Part shown: piece after piece, positions 7,728 through 14,705 of the stretch | Position numbering within the stretch: the first letter of the stretch is position 1 | How the letters are laid out: the number at the start of each line of letters is the position of its first letter | Assembly (NCBI GenBank): GCA_910579335.1 | Contig: CAJTUQ010000061.1 | Coordinates: 1 to 16,669 of the forward strand | Reading direction: 5' to 3' | DNA: 16,669 bases | Source: an uncultured Dorea sp. | Lineage (GTDB): Bacteria > Bacillota > Clostridia > Lachnospirales > Lachnospiraceae | Made by a program: the position numbers and the translations under genes | Notes under the pieces: model-generated | Seen by the model: the letters and a program-made list of their open reading frames with translations, nothing else | What the model was told of the DNA's origin: nothing | Database searches by the model: none

Positions 7728-8789
7728 ATGGGAATGCGTATTACGACAAATATGCTCAGAAGAAATTATACAAATAACCTGATGGAAAATATCGGAGGGC
7801 TCGAAAGAGCCCGCAAGCAGGTTGAGACGGGCAGACGGTTTGCCTGGTCCTATGAAGACCCTACTGCGGCGGCAAAGGGGATGATTTTAGAGCGCAGGAA
7901 TGCAAGAAATGAAGATTATATCAATACGGTAAAGAATGGACAGAAGTGGATTGATTCGCAGTCGGATATTTTAAATGAGCTGAGTACCTATGCGAACCAA
8001 ATTGATGAAAGCGAATTTATGTCTGCCATGTCCGATCCGACAGGTACCGTGGGCAGGTCTGCTTATGCAAAGAATTTAAGAGAGCTGCAGGAAAGCCTTG
8101 TACATTCTTTGAATACGAAATACGGCGACACTTTTATTATGGCGGGTACAGACGGCAGGAACGTCCCGTTTGATTTGAAAAACGGAAAGCTTACCTATCA
8201 GGGAAAGCCTGTCAGCGACGGGGCTGCGATGAAAGATTTGGCGGATCAGACGCTGTTTGTTGATATCGGTTTCGGACTGACTTTCTATCCGGAGGGAAGT
8301 GAAAATGCGGGAGATATTATTCCTTCCAGCGCATTTGACATGGCGTTCCCCGGTATTCTCGCAGTTGGGTACGGAACCTCCGAGGTGCCGGTATATGACA
8401 CGAATGGAGACGGTACGGTCGGAGAAGGAGACGGGACGAAGCAGCTGAGCAACAATATTATTGAGCTTGCAGGACAGATGGCGGATGTCCTTGAAAAGGA
8501 GCCGTTTGACCGTGACATGTGTAATGCATTGTGGAATCAGTTTAAAACGGGCCGGGATAATCTGCAGAATCAGTTTGCGAGAGTAGGAACAAAGGCGCAG
8601 CTTCTTGAGAATACATTGAAAAGACTGGAGACGGAGTCTCAGAATATTCAAGAGCAGTATCAGGAGGCAGTGGGGATTGAGCCTGCACTGGCGATTACGA
8701 ATGAATCATATGCTAAGTATTCTTATGATGCGGCATTGAAGATAGGGATGAGTCTTTTGGGAAATTCGTTGCTTGACTTTATGAACTAG
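7728..8789 (+). CDS. flgL: Hook-filament junction protein FlgL (HAP3)
   Basis: FlgL assembles on FlgK and forms the platform on which the flagellin filament grows. The 353-residue product has flagellin-like ends. The N-terminal helix begins MRITTNMLRRNYTNNL and continues with QVETGRRFAWSYEDPTAAA, the usual flagellin/FlgL pattern. The C-terminal helical region includes RVGTKAQLLENTLKRLE and the closing YDAALKIGMSLLGNSLLDFM. The variable middle has a short Asp/Gly-rich segment (YDTNGDGTVGEGDG) resembling a calcium-binding loop, whose binding is not established. TAAGGAGGGAA lies before ATG 7728, 16 bases after the flgK stop. This suggests cotranscription and roughly matched output with FlgK. Confidence 0.93.
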   Translation: MGMRITTNMLRRNYTNNLMENIGGLERARKQVETGRRFAWSYEDPTAAAKGMILERRNARNEDYINTVKNGQKWIDSQSDILNELSTYANQIDESEFMSAMSDPTGTVGRSAYAKNLRELQESLVHSLNTKYGDTFIMAGTDGRNVPFDLKNGKLTYQGKPVSDGAAMKDLADQTLFVDIGFGLTFYPEGSENAGDIIPSSAFDMAFPGILAVGYGTSEVPVYDTNGDGTVGEGDGTKQLSNNIIELAGQMADVLEKEPFDRDMCNALWNQFKTGRDNLQNQFARVGTKAQLLENTLKRLETESQNIQEQYQEAVGIEPALAITNESYAKYSYDAALKIGMSLLGNSLLDFMN

Positions 8790-8827
8790 CTATAAATTAA
8801 GAGGAAAAAGAGAAAGGAGAGAGCGAT

Positions 8828-9445
8828 ATGGAACAGTTGCTGGAGATTAAGACAATACCGATTAAGTATGAGCTTAAGGTACAGAATGCATCACTGGAAT
8901 ATCAGAACAGCACTGCTGAGGTGGAAATAAGCAGGGATAAAGGCGGAATGAAGATTAAGAGCCGTCCGATTAAGCTTCACCTTGATACCTATGAGGCGAG
9001 AAATTCTGTTGTTCCTACAACAAAGACTATGATTTCGCAGAATGTCCACAAGGGCAAAAATGCAGCGTACAGTGCAACGGCAAACTTTGTAAGGGAGGGA
9101 CAGCTCTTGTTAAATGCAAAGGTAGGTCAGGGCAGTGAGGTTTTGAATCAGATATTTGCCGAGCGTACGGCAGAACCGACGGGAGATTTTAATTTGGATT
9201 TTCTTCCGAAGGCAGGCCCGAATATCGAGTGGGAAGAACCGGAATTTAATATTGAGTACCAGATGGATAAGCTGAATTTTGACACAAAGATTGAAAAGGG
9301 AGATATCGAGTTTATACCGGGCGACATTGAACTTTCAATCTTGCAGTATCCGGATATTGAAATCAAATATGTCGGCGGGCCGCTTTATGTGCCGCCGAGC
9401 GCAGCGGAAATCTTTGAGGGCCATCAGGTAGATGTCGAGGCTTAG
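8828..9445 (+). CDS. DUF6470 (YviE-like) protein of the flagellar operon
   Basis: This 205-residue protein matches the position and character of B. subtilis YviE (DUF6470), encoded between flgL and fliW there too. Its role is not established, and I infer only a link to flagellar function from the conserved order. It has no signal peptide or membrane segment. The N-terminal half is beta/polar with a KIKSRPIKLHLDTYEARNS segment. The C-terminal half has repeated acidic beta-strand-like stretches (NIEWEEPEFNIEY, GDIEFIPGDIEL, YPDIEIKYVGGPLYVPPS). GAAAGGAGAGAGCG precedes ATG 8828. The end overlaps an alternative upstream frame of fliW but not the chosen fliW start. Confidence 0.8.
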   Translation: MEQLLEIKTIPIKYELKVQNASLEYQNSTAEVEISRDKGGMKIKSRPIKLHLDTYEARNSVVPTTKTMISQNVHKGKNAAYSATANFVREGQLLLNAKVGQGSEVLNQIFAERTAEPTGDFNLDFLPKAGPNIEWEEPEFNIEYQMDKLNFDTKIEKGDIEFIPGDIELSILQYPDIEIKYVGGPLYVPPSAAEIFEGHQVDVEA

Positions 9446-9455
9446 GAGCACGGAT

Positions 9456-9893
9456 ATGGATAAAGAGAATGCAAAGCAGGGTATCGGCGCAGAGAGTCAG
9501 TATATCGAATTTAAGGAAGGAATTTTCGGCTTTGAGGAGGAGAAAAAATTCCTTCCGGTTATGCTTGAAGATGGAAGCGATGCGGTTTTATACTTGCAGA
9601 GTGTTGTAAATCCGGAGCTTTCATTTATCATCATGAATCCTTTTATGCTGGATGAGGAGTATAATCCCGTACTTAGCGAGGAGGATTACAGAAAGCTTGG
9701 AACGGCTGATGAGAAGGAGCTGTCCTACTATGTTTTTTGTGTAATTGCAAATGAAGCAAAGGAGAGTACGGTGAACCTGAAATGCCCAATCGTGGTAAAC
9801 CATGTTACGAGGCAGGCAAGGCAGGTTATCCTGAGTTCCGACAAATACGGATTCCGGCATCTGCTGAAGGAATTCGAGAAAGAGGAGGCATGA
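9456..9893 (+). CDS. fliW: Flagellar assembly factor FliW (CsrA antagonist)
   Basis: FliW binds CsrA and blocks its repression of flagellin translation; flagellin in turn sequesters FliW, giving a homeostatic loop known from B. subtilis. The 145-residue product shows family features: an N-terminal beta segment with FKEGIFGFEEEKKF, a central NPELSFIIMNPF strand, and the C-terminal VNLKCPIVVNHVTRQARQVIL. I chose ATG 9456 because TAGGAGC lies 6 bases upstream. The longer frame from 9432 would start inside the previous gene without a ribosome site. csrA begins 4 bases after its stop, so the antagonist and target are made from one transcript. Confidence 0.93.
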   Translation: MDKENAKQGIGAESQYIEFKEGIFGFEEEKKFLPVMLEDGSDAVLYLQSVVNPELSFIIMNPFMLDEEYNPVLSEEDYRKLGTADEKELSYYVFCVIANEAKESTVNLKCPIVVNHVTRQARQVILSSDKYGFRHLLKEFEKEEA

Positions 9894-9897
9894 AGCG

Positions 9898-10149
9898 ATG
9901 CTGATCTTGAGAAGGAAAACAGGTGAATCACTGATATTGAATGAGAATATTAAGATAACAGTTTTAGAGACCGGAAGCGATGGAGTGCGTTTAGCCATTG
10001 ATGCGCCTAAGCAGGTCCAGATACTCAGGGAGGAGCTTGTCGAGGCCACAAAAGCGAATAAAGAGGCAGTTGTGGCTGTGGACAAAGAAAAGCTTGAAAA
10101 ACTCAAGGGCATACTTAAAGGGGCGGCAGGAAAGCAGGATACCCTTTAG
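9898..10149 (+). CDS. csrA: RNA-binding translational regulator CsrA
   Basis: CsrA is a dimeric RNA-binding protein that binds GGA-containing leaders, classically that of flagellin mRNA in Gram-positives, and blocks ribosome access. The 83-residue product starts MLILRRKTGESLIL and retains the key Arg44 in LREEL and the APKQV loop. It is longer than the 61-residue E. coli protein because of a C-terminal helical extension. In Bacillus-type CsrA that extension forms part of the FliW contact surface, which fits the adjacent fliW. GAGGAGG lies about 9 bases before the ATG. Its stop overlaps the stop of the convergent phosphoesterase gene by 4 bp. No flagellin gene follows, unlike B. subtilis. Confidence 0.95.
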   Translation: MLILRRKTGESLILNENIKITVLETGSDGVRLAIDAPKQVQILREELVEATKANKEAVVAVDKEKLEKLKGILKGAAGKQDTL

Positions 10150-11021
10150 GGGATGGATGAAGGGCCGGCGAGAACTTCACGTCCGATGTGCAGGCTTAAA
10201 TCCGAATGAGACTGTACACTCCATTTCACAAGTACAATTTTATTATTACAGATTTCCAGTGCGGTAATGCAGTGAGGATGGACACAGCTTCCGCAGTTAA
10301 AATAGCAGGAGGCGCCATCCTCAGGAAACAGAGGACGGTGCGTATGTCCTGCGATTAGTGTCTGGGAATGCTTCGCGGACCATGCAAAAAGGCGCTGTTC
10401 AACGGCGCTTTTTTTTGTATTGTTTTTTGCGGCGCTGGTAGGGTCATTGAGGGCAAAAAGCTCCAGCGGGCGCCAGATATAACGGACAAGGAATCTGCTG
10501 AATCTCCAAAGAGTATCGTTAAGCAGGTCTCCTTGATGTCCATGTACTAAAAAAATGCTTTGTCCGCTGACTCTGTTTTGCAAAATCAAGCCTTCATGGA
10601 CACAGAGTCCAGGCATGAGGGGCTGCGGGCAGCATTGGCTTTCGCAGTAGTATTCACTGCAGCAGCGGATAAATTTTTGCTTTCTTTTTATGAAATCGTG
10701 GTTTCCGCAGAGCATATAGAGACGGTGTTCCCTGAAAAAACGGGACAATAGTTCAAAAACATTTGAATGAGTTGCAATTATTTCTTTCATGCTGCGGTTT
10801 TCCCACAATTCGTCCCCGTCTCCGAGTTCAATATAGGAATAGCCATGCCGGTAATAATATGAAAGAGCGGCAGAGTAGATATTCTGATTTTTAAGAAAAT
10901 TGTCGCCCCAGTTTCCGATGCCTCTGTGACAGTCACTCATAATGACGAATCGGGACAGGTAGTCGCACGGAATGACAGGAGAGGTGCGGAGTAATTTATT
11001 CAAACGGCTTTCTGTGGACAT
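10146..11021 (-). CDS. Calcineurin-like metallophosphoesterase
   Basis: A 291-residue enzyme of the calcineurin-like metallophosphoesterase superfamily; the substrate is unknown. All metal-binding motifs are seen in order: DxH as SDCHRG (Asp30, His32), GD as ELGDGDE (Asp68), GNHD (106-109), a central VHGHQGD, and the closing GHTHRP. It has no signal peptide or membrane segment, so it is probably cytoplasmic. The site AAAGGAGG lies 7 bases before ATG 11021. The start overlaps the end of the DUF4474 gene by 26 bases, so the two are probably coupled. The 3' end overlaps csrA tail-to-tail by 4 bp. A hairpin inside the gene (10386-10416) has T-runs on both strands and could cause some early termination. 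Confidence 0.9.
   Translation of the reverse strand: MSTESRLNKLLRTSPVIPCDYLSRFVIMSDCHRGIGNWGDNFLKNQNIYSAALSYYYRHGYSYIELGDGDELWENRSMKEIIATHSNVFELLSRFFREHRLYMLCGNHDFIKRKQKFIRCCSEYYCESQCCPQPLMPGLCVHEGLILQNRVSGQSIFLVHGHQGDLLNDTLWRFSRFLVRYIWRPLELFALNDPTSAAKNNTKKSAVEQRLFAWSAKHSQTLIAGHTHRPLFPEDGASCYFNCGSCVHPHCITALEICNNKIVLVKWSVQSHSDLSLHIGREVLAGPSSIP
10386..10416 (+). terminator. Plus-strand intrinsic terminator inside the phosphoesterase gene (downstream of csrA)
   Basis: AAAAAGGCGC (10386-10395) pairs with GCGC followed by an eight-T run (10405-10416). Inner GT/AC pairs close a very small loop. It lies 237 bases past the csrA stop, with no better hairpin between. On the plus strand this is a good terminator for the flagellar operon. 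Transcripts ending here would be antisense to about 270 bases of the phosphoesterase gene. Confidence 0.6.
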
Positions 11022-11946
11022 AAGCAGCCTCCTTTGCGGGACGATATCTGTTATAACGTTTCTGAGACCTGGTAAAACGTAAGACCATGCTAAGGAGCGC
11101 AGGGCTTAGTGATTCCAGATACTCAAGCTTGTCGAGGGTGCTTGTGTAATTTCTCGTGAGCCGCCGGTATAAGAAGCAGCAGAGATGATTGATGCGCAGG
11201 CGGAGCCTTGCGGTTATCGACTGCTGTAGGGCAGGCTGCGCCGTCTTTGGCAGCCCAAAGAGTACGGTGACGGTGAGAAGGCACCTGCTGATGTCTGAGG
11301 AGGCGTAGCCAGCGCGCTTAAGACCTTCAATATAAGCATTGCACATCTCGTATTCAGGAAAGGTAATGCTGATTTTTGCTGTCAGTGTGCGGGGCGGATA
11401 GAAGCGGCCGAGGAAAAATGCCGTCAGCCACCAATGTTTCTTATCGCAGAGTGCGATAAGCTGTTCCTTATAAAAAAGACTGATTCTTATGGGGAAGAGT
11501 TCTGAATCGCTGATGCTTTTATAATGCCTTTTTTCTGGTGCGTCCGACTGGGAACTGCTGTCTGTGACAGAATAAATGCCCGCCTCAGCCCCGGCAGACA
11601 TTCCATACTGTCCTTTCCAAAACTCGATGAGCCAGTGCCTTCCATTATAATCGAAATAAATTGGTTCAGAGTCAAAAATTATGCCAAGAGCTGCGGCGGA
11701 ACTGTCATATGTTCTGCGGTAGCCGTACTTGCGCTGCCAGCAGTGCACGGTCGAGTAAAAATAGTCCGACGCCGGGTCATACTGGAAACCGTAAGGGAGC
11801 AGCAGGCTGTTGAGCCGCTCCAGTTTTTTCGAATCCGGGGTGAGCTGTATTTTCAATCGGATGCATGTAAGCCGTGCATTTACAGCAAAGGCGGATAAAA
11901 GCACGATAACGAATAGTAACAGGATCATTATATAAGATACAGGCAT
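10996..11946 (-). CDS. Membrane-anchored DUF4474 protein
   Basis: This 316-residue protein of unknown function starts with a hydrophobic segment (residues about 4-22, ILLLFVIVLLSAF), probably an N-terminal membrane anchor. A DUF4474-type domain follows. The recognisable core is FDSEPIYFDYNGRHWLIEFW followed by KGQYGMSAGAEAGIY, typical of DUF4474 proteins in Clostridia. The C-terminal 90 residues are basic and Arg-rich, with no clear motif. I chose ATG 11946 because CGGAGG lies 5 bases upstream; the longer frame begins with GTG at 11994 and lacks a site. That site can pair with an upstream anti-SD-like stretch (see the hairpin at 11951-12000). It is followed by the overlapping phosphoesterase gene. 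No enzymatic role is claimed. Confidence 0.7.
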   Translation of the reverse strand: MPVSYIMILLLFVIVLLSAFAVNARLTCIRLKIQLTPDSKKLERLNSLLLPYGFQYDPASDYFYSTVHCWQRKYGYRRTYDSSAAALGIIFDSEPIYFDYNGRHWLIEFWKGQYGMSAGAEAGIYSVTDSSSQSDAPEKRHYKSISDSELFPIRISLFYKEQLIALCDKKHWWLTAFFLGRFYPPRTLTAKISITFPEYEMCNAYIEGLKRAGYASSDISRCLLTVTVLFGLPKTAQPALQQSITARLRLRINHLCCFLYRRLTRNYTSTLDKLEYLESLSPALLSMVLRFTRSQKRYNRYRPAKEAAYVHRKPFE

Positions 11947-11950
11947 AGAA

Positions 11951-12000
11951 ACCTCCGTGAATTTGTAATGAAAGTCATATTCCAGTCTATTCACCGGAGG
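11951..12000 (-). promoter_or_regulatory. Leader hairpin able to sequester the DUF4474 Shine-Dalgarno
   Basis: Read on the minus strand, CCTCCGGTGAAT (12000-11989) pairs with ATTCACGGAGG (11962-11952), an 11-bp stem with one bulged G. The second arm contains the ribosome site GGAGG for ATG 11946. The loop is about 26 bases. In this fold the site is buried. No T-run follows, so it is not a terminator. Confidence 0.6.
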
Positions 12001-12019
12001 GATGAAATGTGCGTTTGTT

Positions 12020-12514
12020 TTATAGATATTTTAAAATTACAGAGTAAGATTTTTTAAGCTCATCATAAGAAATACGGCAGTTTGCAGGACTGGTGGAGGG
12101 GAGTAGAATCGCTTCCATGCCTGTTTGGGGAGCGCAGTATTTTTGATATAACTGATATGCTTTCGTGCCTGTGGTGAAAATTGCGCGGATGTCCGCACAG
12201 GACAGTATAACATTCATGTCGTTCACCGACGGATTGCGGATAGTGCTGTCGCCGGCGCCGCAGATATCGCAGCCTGCAAGAACGTCCCAGACGGCAATAT
12301 GGCGGGAAAGGGCAAAAGCAATCTTTTCCTCCTTTGTTTCAGGGAGCTTTGTGCCGCAGATATCGGATACAACTTTCCAGAACCTGTTTCTTGGGTGGCC
12401 GTAATAAAAGCCGGTTTCCCTTGATTTTGGGGAAGGCATCGTGCCAAGCATTAGGATGTGCGAATGTTTGTCAAAGACAGGTGCGAAGTTGTGAGTGATA
12501 TATTCCGATTTCAT
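12020..12514 (-). CDS. DNA-deoxyinosine (hypoxanthine-DNA) glycosylase, UDG family 6
   Basis: The 164-residue enzyme removes hypoxanthine (deaminated adenine) from DNA by base excision, the activity described for UDG superfamily 6. Motif 1 is GTMPSPKSRETGFYYGHPRNRFW (GTMPSPK from residue 24, YYGHPRNRFW 37-46). The Asn43 in HPRNRFW corresponds to the residue reported as catalytic in this family. The distal motif LPSTSPAN near residue 137 is typical. Length is normal. CGGAG lies about 11 bases before ATG 12514. It is the first minus-strand gene of this group, 73 bases before the DUF4474 gene. It is divergent from the metalloprotease gene, and an inverted repeat lies in the shared intergenic region. 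Its neighbours suggest no pathway. Confidence 0.88.
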   Translation of the reverse strand: MKSEYITHNFAPVFDKHSHILMLGTMPSPKSRETGFYYGHPRNRFWKVVSDICGTKLPETKEEKIAFALSRHIAVWDVLAGCDICGAGDSTIRNPSVNDMNVILSCADIRAIFTTGTKAYQLYQKYCAPQTGMEAILLPSTSPANCRISYDELKKSYSVILKYL

Positions 12515-12540
12515 AGTTATTGTACTCCGTAATTATTTAT

Positions 12541-12573
12541 AGGGACAAATCCATCTTTTAGGAGCATGTCCCT
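12541..12573. repeat. Inverted repeat in the divergent intergenic region
   Basis: AGGGACA (12541-12547) and TGTCCCT (12567-12573) form a perfect 7-bp inverted repeat separated by 19 bases. It sits between the divergently oriented glycosylase and metalloprotease genes. It could be an operator or a weak hairpin. I see no matching promoter elements that decide between them; a TATTAT at 12588-12593 could be a -10 box of the plus-strand gene, but its -35 is poor. Confidence 0.5.
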
Positions 12574-12611
12574 TTGTCTGTTGAGGGTATTATATCACAA
12601 GGGAGAGAACT

Positions 12612-13160
12612 ATGGCGAAAACAATTTATGTAAAAACAGTTCCAATTACCGTCGAATATAGAAAAGTAAAAAATATCAATTTATATGTCAAGCCGCCGGG
12701 CGGGACTGTACTGATTACTGCGCCAGAGAGCGTCTCTATGAAAAGAATCGTTGAATTTGCAAACGGCAAGACAGAATGGATATTGAGAAAAAAGGAACAG
12801 ATGCAGAAAAAACAGCTCCGTGGGGAAGCGAAGGAAGAGACAACAGTAACGGAAGCACAGATGGCACGTTTAAAGGAAAAGCTAAAGGAATATGCTGGTA
12901 AATGGGAGCTGCGGATGGGAGTGCATGCCGTGCAGTGGACATTACGTCCAATGAAGACGAGATGGGGGAGCTGTACGGTAGATACAAAACGGATACGTAT
13001 CAATACAAGGCTTGTGAACTACCCGGATGAGTGTTTGGAATACATAGTAGTGCATGAACTCTGCCACCTGATTGAGCCGAGCCATAATCAAAGGTTTTAC
13101 GCATATATGGATCGTTTTCTTCCGGACTGGAGACTTCGAAGAAAACGGCTGAAATCTTAG
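12612..13160 (+). CDS. YgjP-like (DUF45/M48-type) zinc metallopeptidase
   Basis: A 182-residue member of the YgjP/DUF45 family, predicted zinc metallopeptidases with no well-established substrate. The family signature is clear: TRWGSC near residue 116, then VVHELCH (146-152), the HExxH zinc motif, then EPSHNQRFY with a third probable zinc ligand His158. The N-terminal 60 residues are beta-rich and carry a conserved-looking KPPGGTVLITAPESV. It is shorter than the usual ~230 residues because the middle linker is compact, but both ends look complete. A GGGAGAG site lies 4 bases before ATG 12612. It is divergent from the glycosylase and followed by a terminator. Confidence 0.88.
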   Translation: MAKTIYVKTVPITVEYRKVKNINLYVKPPGGTVLITAPESVSMKRIVEFANGKTEWILRKKEQMQKKQLRGEAKEETTVTEAQMARLKEKLKEYAGKWELRMGVHAVQWTLRPMKTRWGSCTVDTKRIRINTRLVNYPDECLEYIVVHELCHLIEPSHNQRFYAYMDRFLPDWRLRRKRLKS

Positions 13161-13201
13161 AAAATGCTAAGCGGCGGTTTCTGGCGCCAAAAACATAAAA
13201 G

Positions 13202-13231
13202 GACCTGCGGATAGAAGCCGCCGGTCTTTTT
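13202..13231 (+). terminator. Intrinsic terminator after the metallopeptidase gene
   Basis: GACCTGCGG (13202-13210) pairs with CCGCCGGTC (13218-13226) with one mismatch and a 7-base loop, followed by TTTTT. It lies 42 bases after the stop. A competing hairpin uses the right arm (CGGCGGTTTC at 13172-13181 with GAAGCCGCCG at 13214-13223), so the two cannot form together. Confidence 0.8.
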
Positions 13232-13365
13232 ATATATAATCTAGAGTTTGGATTTGAAAGTACAAGTTTTTCGGGGTTATTTGATTTCTTCTTTGTACTT
13301 CACAAATAATATAGCATTTAAGAAAGCTTTTGGATATGTTTTATGCTTCCAGAAAATCGGAAAAT

Positions 13366-13386
13366 AATTGTGCTCAGAGCACAATT
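13366..13386. promoter_or_regulatory. 21-bp palindrome upstream of the PucR-type regulator (putative operator)
   Basis: AATTGTGCT and AGCACAATT are perfect 9-base arms separated by CAG. No T-run follows. The palindrome ends 59 bases before the regulator start and overlaps the -35 position of the putative promoter. This is the size and place expected for a binding site of a dimeric regulator. The binder is unknown; the adjacent PucR-type protein is the obvious candidate. Confidence 0.65.
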
Positions 13387-13397
13387 TGTGGTATATT
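13368..13397 (+). promoter_or_regulatory. Putative housekeeping promoter of the PucR-type regulator
   Basis: TTGTGC (13368-13373) and TATATT (13392-13397) are separated by 18 bases. The -10 is reasonable and the -35 weak (3 of 6), as expected where an activator or repressor acts. The palindrome overlaps the -35. Confidence 0.35.
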
Positions 13398-13445
13398 ACT
13401 ATTGACGGAAGGTAATTTTTTTGCCTGTCTTCAGGGAAGGCAGGA

Positions 13446-14609
13446 ATGAGAGCAAAGGCGGGGATGGGGATGGCTGTAGAGTTGATGGACCTTTATGCGC
13501 AGGTTCAGTCAGAATATGATTTAAAATTGCTCACAACGAGCTGCTTTGGGAAAAAAATCGGATGGGTCCATATGGTAGAGGAGAGGGAGCTTGTCCCGCT
13601 GCTTCACGGAGACGAGCTGGTGTTTAATTCGGGACTGAATTATATATCGGAGGAGTGGCTTAAAGACTTTATTGACTCGCTCATATCTGCACATGCAGGA
13701 GGGCTTATTATTTCTTCTCACAAAGGAAACAAGATGTCTGAGGAAACCGTGGAATACTGTAACAAAAAGCGATTTCCGGTGTTTTCCTCGTCCTGGAATA
13801 CGCCATATATTGACGTCATGCGTAAATTTTCGGAAATCCTTCTTAAAAATGAGCAGAGAGAGACAAATCTTATTACGGCGCTTAAGAATGCTATTTATTA
13901 TCCGGAGGAGGAAGGGCTGTACACGAAACATTTTGAGCACAACGGTTTCTTTCGGGATATGTCGTATACGGTTATTATTTTAAGCTGCTACACTTACGAT
14001 ACGGAGAGCGGGAATGAGCGGCTCTGCCAGATTGAAAACAATCTTCGCTATGTGCTCCGCAAGTCGATTATTTATGAAGAAAAGGGAAGGCTGATTATCT
14101 TGGCGGCAGGCTATTTAATCGGCAGGCTTCGGAAAGAATTTGGGAAAATATGCAGGGAAGATAGCAATATTTATGTGGGAATCGGAACAACGGAAAAGCG
14201 TATTGTGGACATACATAATTCATATGAGAATGCGTATATGGCATACCGTCTGACTAAGACGACGATTCCGAAAAATCTTCTGTATTACGGCGAGCTGGGA
14301 ATTTATAAAATACTTGCAGATGTAAAAGAGCCGTCCGTCTATCCGGCATTTGTGGAAGAGACGCTGGGGGCGCTGATCGCATATGACAAAGAAAAGAATA
14401 CCCAGTATCTGAAGATACTAAGGGCGTTTTTTGATAATGACTGCTGTATTTTACGGACGTCAAAAGCTTTGTACTGCCACAAAAATACATTGAATTACAA
14501 AATGAATACGATAAAAGAGATTTTAGATTATGATATTATGAGTAATGAGAACAGGGTGCGGATTATGGTGTCCTTTTACATATTAAATCTGGGCACGGAT
14601 TATTTTTAG
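13446..14609 (+). CDS. PucR/CdaR-family transcriptional regulator
   Basis: A 387-residue regulator of the PucR/CdaR family, which control purine, sugar-diacid and related catabolism in many bacteria; the ligand here is unknown. An N-terminal PucR-type domain (residues about 10-130) contains GWVHMVEERELVPLLHGDELV and a VFSSSW segment. The middle is a degenerate GGDEF-like domain of the family, with YVGIGTTEKRIVDIHNSYENA. The C-terminal HTH (residues about 325-385) has LRTSKALYCHKNTLNYKMNTI, the typical PucR helix-turn-helix. Start ATG 13446 follows AGGGAAGG; ATG 13464 and 13470 are alternatives and leave the domain intact. No metabolic genes are adjacent, so its regulon is elsewhere or is mainly itself. 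A 21-bp palindrome lies just upstream. Confidence 0.85.
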   Translation: MRAKAGMGMAVELMDLYAQVQSEYDLKLLTTSCFGKKIGWVHMVEERELVPLLHGDELVFNSGLNYISEEWLKDFIDSLISAHAGGLIISSHKGNKMSEETVEYCNKKRFPVFSSSWNTPYIDVMRKFSEILLKNEQRETNLITALKNAIYYPEEEGLYTKHFEHNGFFRDMSYTVIILSCYTYDTESGNERLCQIENNLRYVLRKSIIYEEKGRLIILAAGYLIGRLRKEFGKICREDSNIYVGIGTTEKRIVDIHNSYENAYMAYRLTKTTIPKNLLYYGELGIYKILADVKEPSVYPAFVEETLGALIAYDKEKNTQYLKILRAFFDNDCCILRTSKALYCHKNTLNYKMNTIKEILDYDIMSNENRVRIMVSFYILNLGTDYF

Positions 14610-14668
14610 ATTTAAAAGCGAAAGCGATGAAAGAACCGTCTGATTTTGGAAGAACGGCCTTAAATAAT

Positions 14669-14702
14669 AAAAACCCGAAAATCGTAAATTTTCGGGTTTT
14701 TT
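14669..14702. terminator. Bidirectional terminator between the regulator and tRNA-Cys
   Basis: A perfect 12-bp stem, AAACCCGAAAAT (14671-14682) with ATTTTCGGGTTT (14688-14699), loop CGTAA, with A- and T-runs on either side. It works on paper in both directions: for the regulator on plus and for tRNA-Cys on minus, 4 bases past the tRNA 3' end. Confidence 0.92.
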
Positions 14703-14705
14703 AAG

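Noticed and set aside
8820..8834. AGCGATAT near the DUF6470 start as a sigma-28 -10
   Set aside because: Only 5 of 8 matches, and it overlaps the start codon, so it cannot serve this gene.
10085..10112. Minus-strand hairpin in csrA (CTTGA/TCAAG) as a terminator for the phosphoesterase
   Set aside because: Only 5 bp, AT-rich and followed by an interrupted T-run; too weak to claim.
11947..11994. Extended start (GTG) for the DUF4474 gene
   Set aside because: No ribosome site before the GTG, and the ATG at 11946 has a clear GGAGG. The extension also reads through the leader hairpin.
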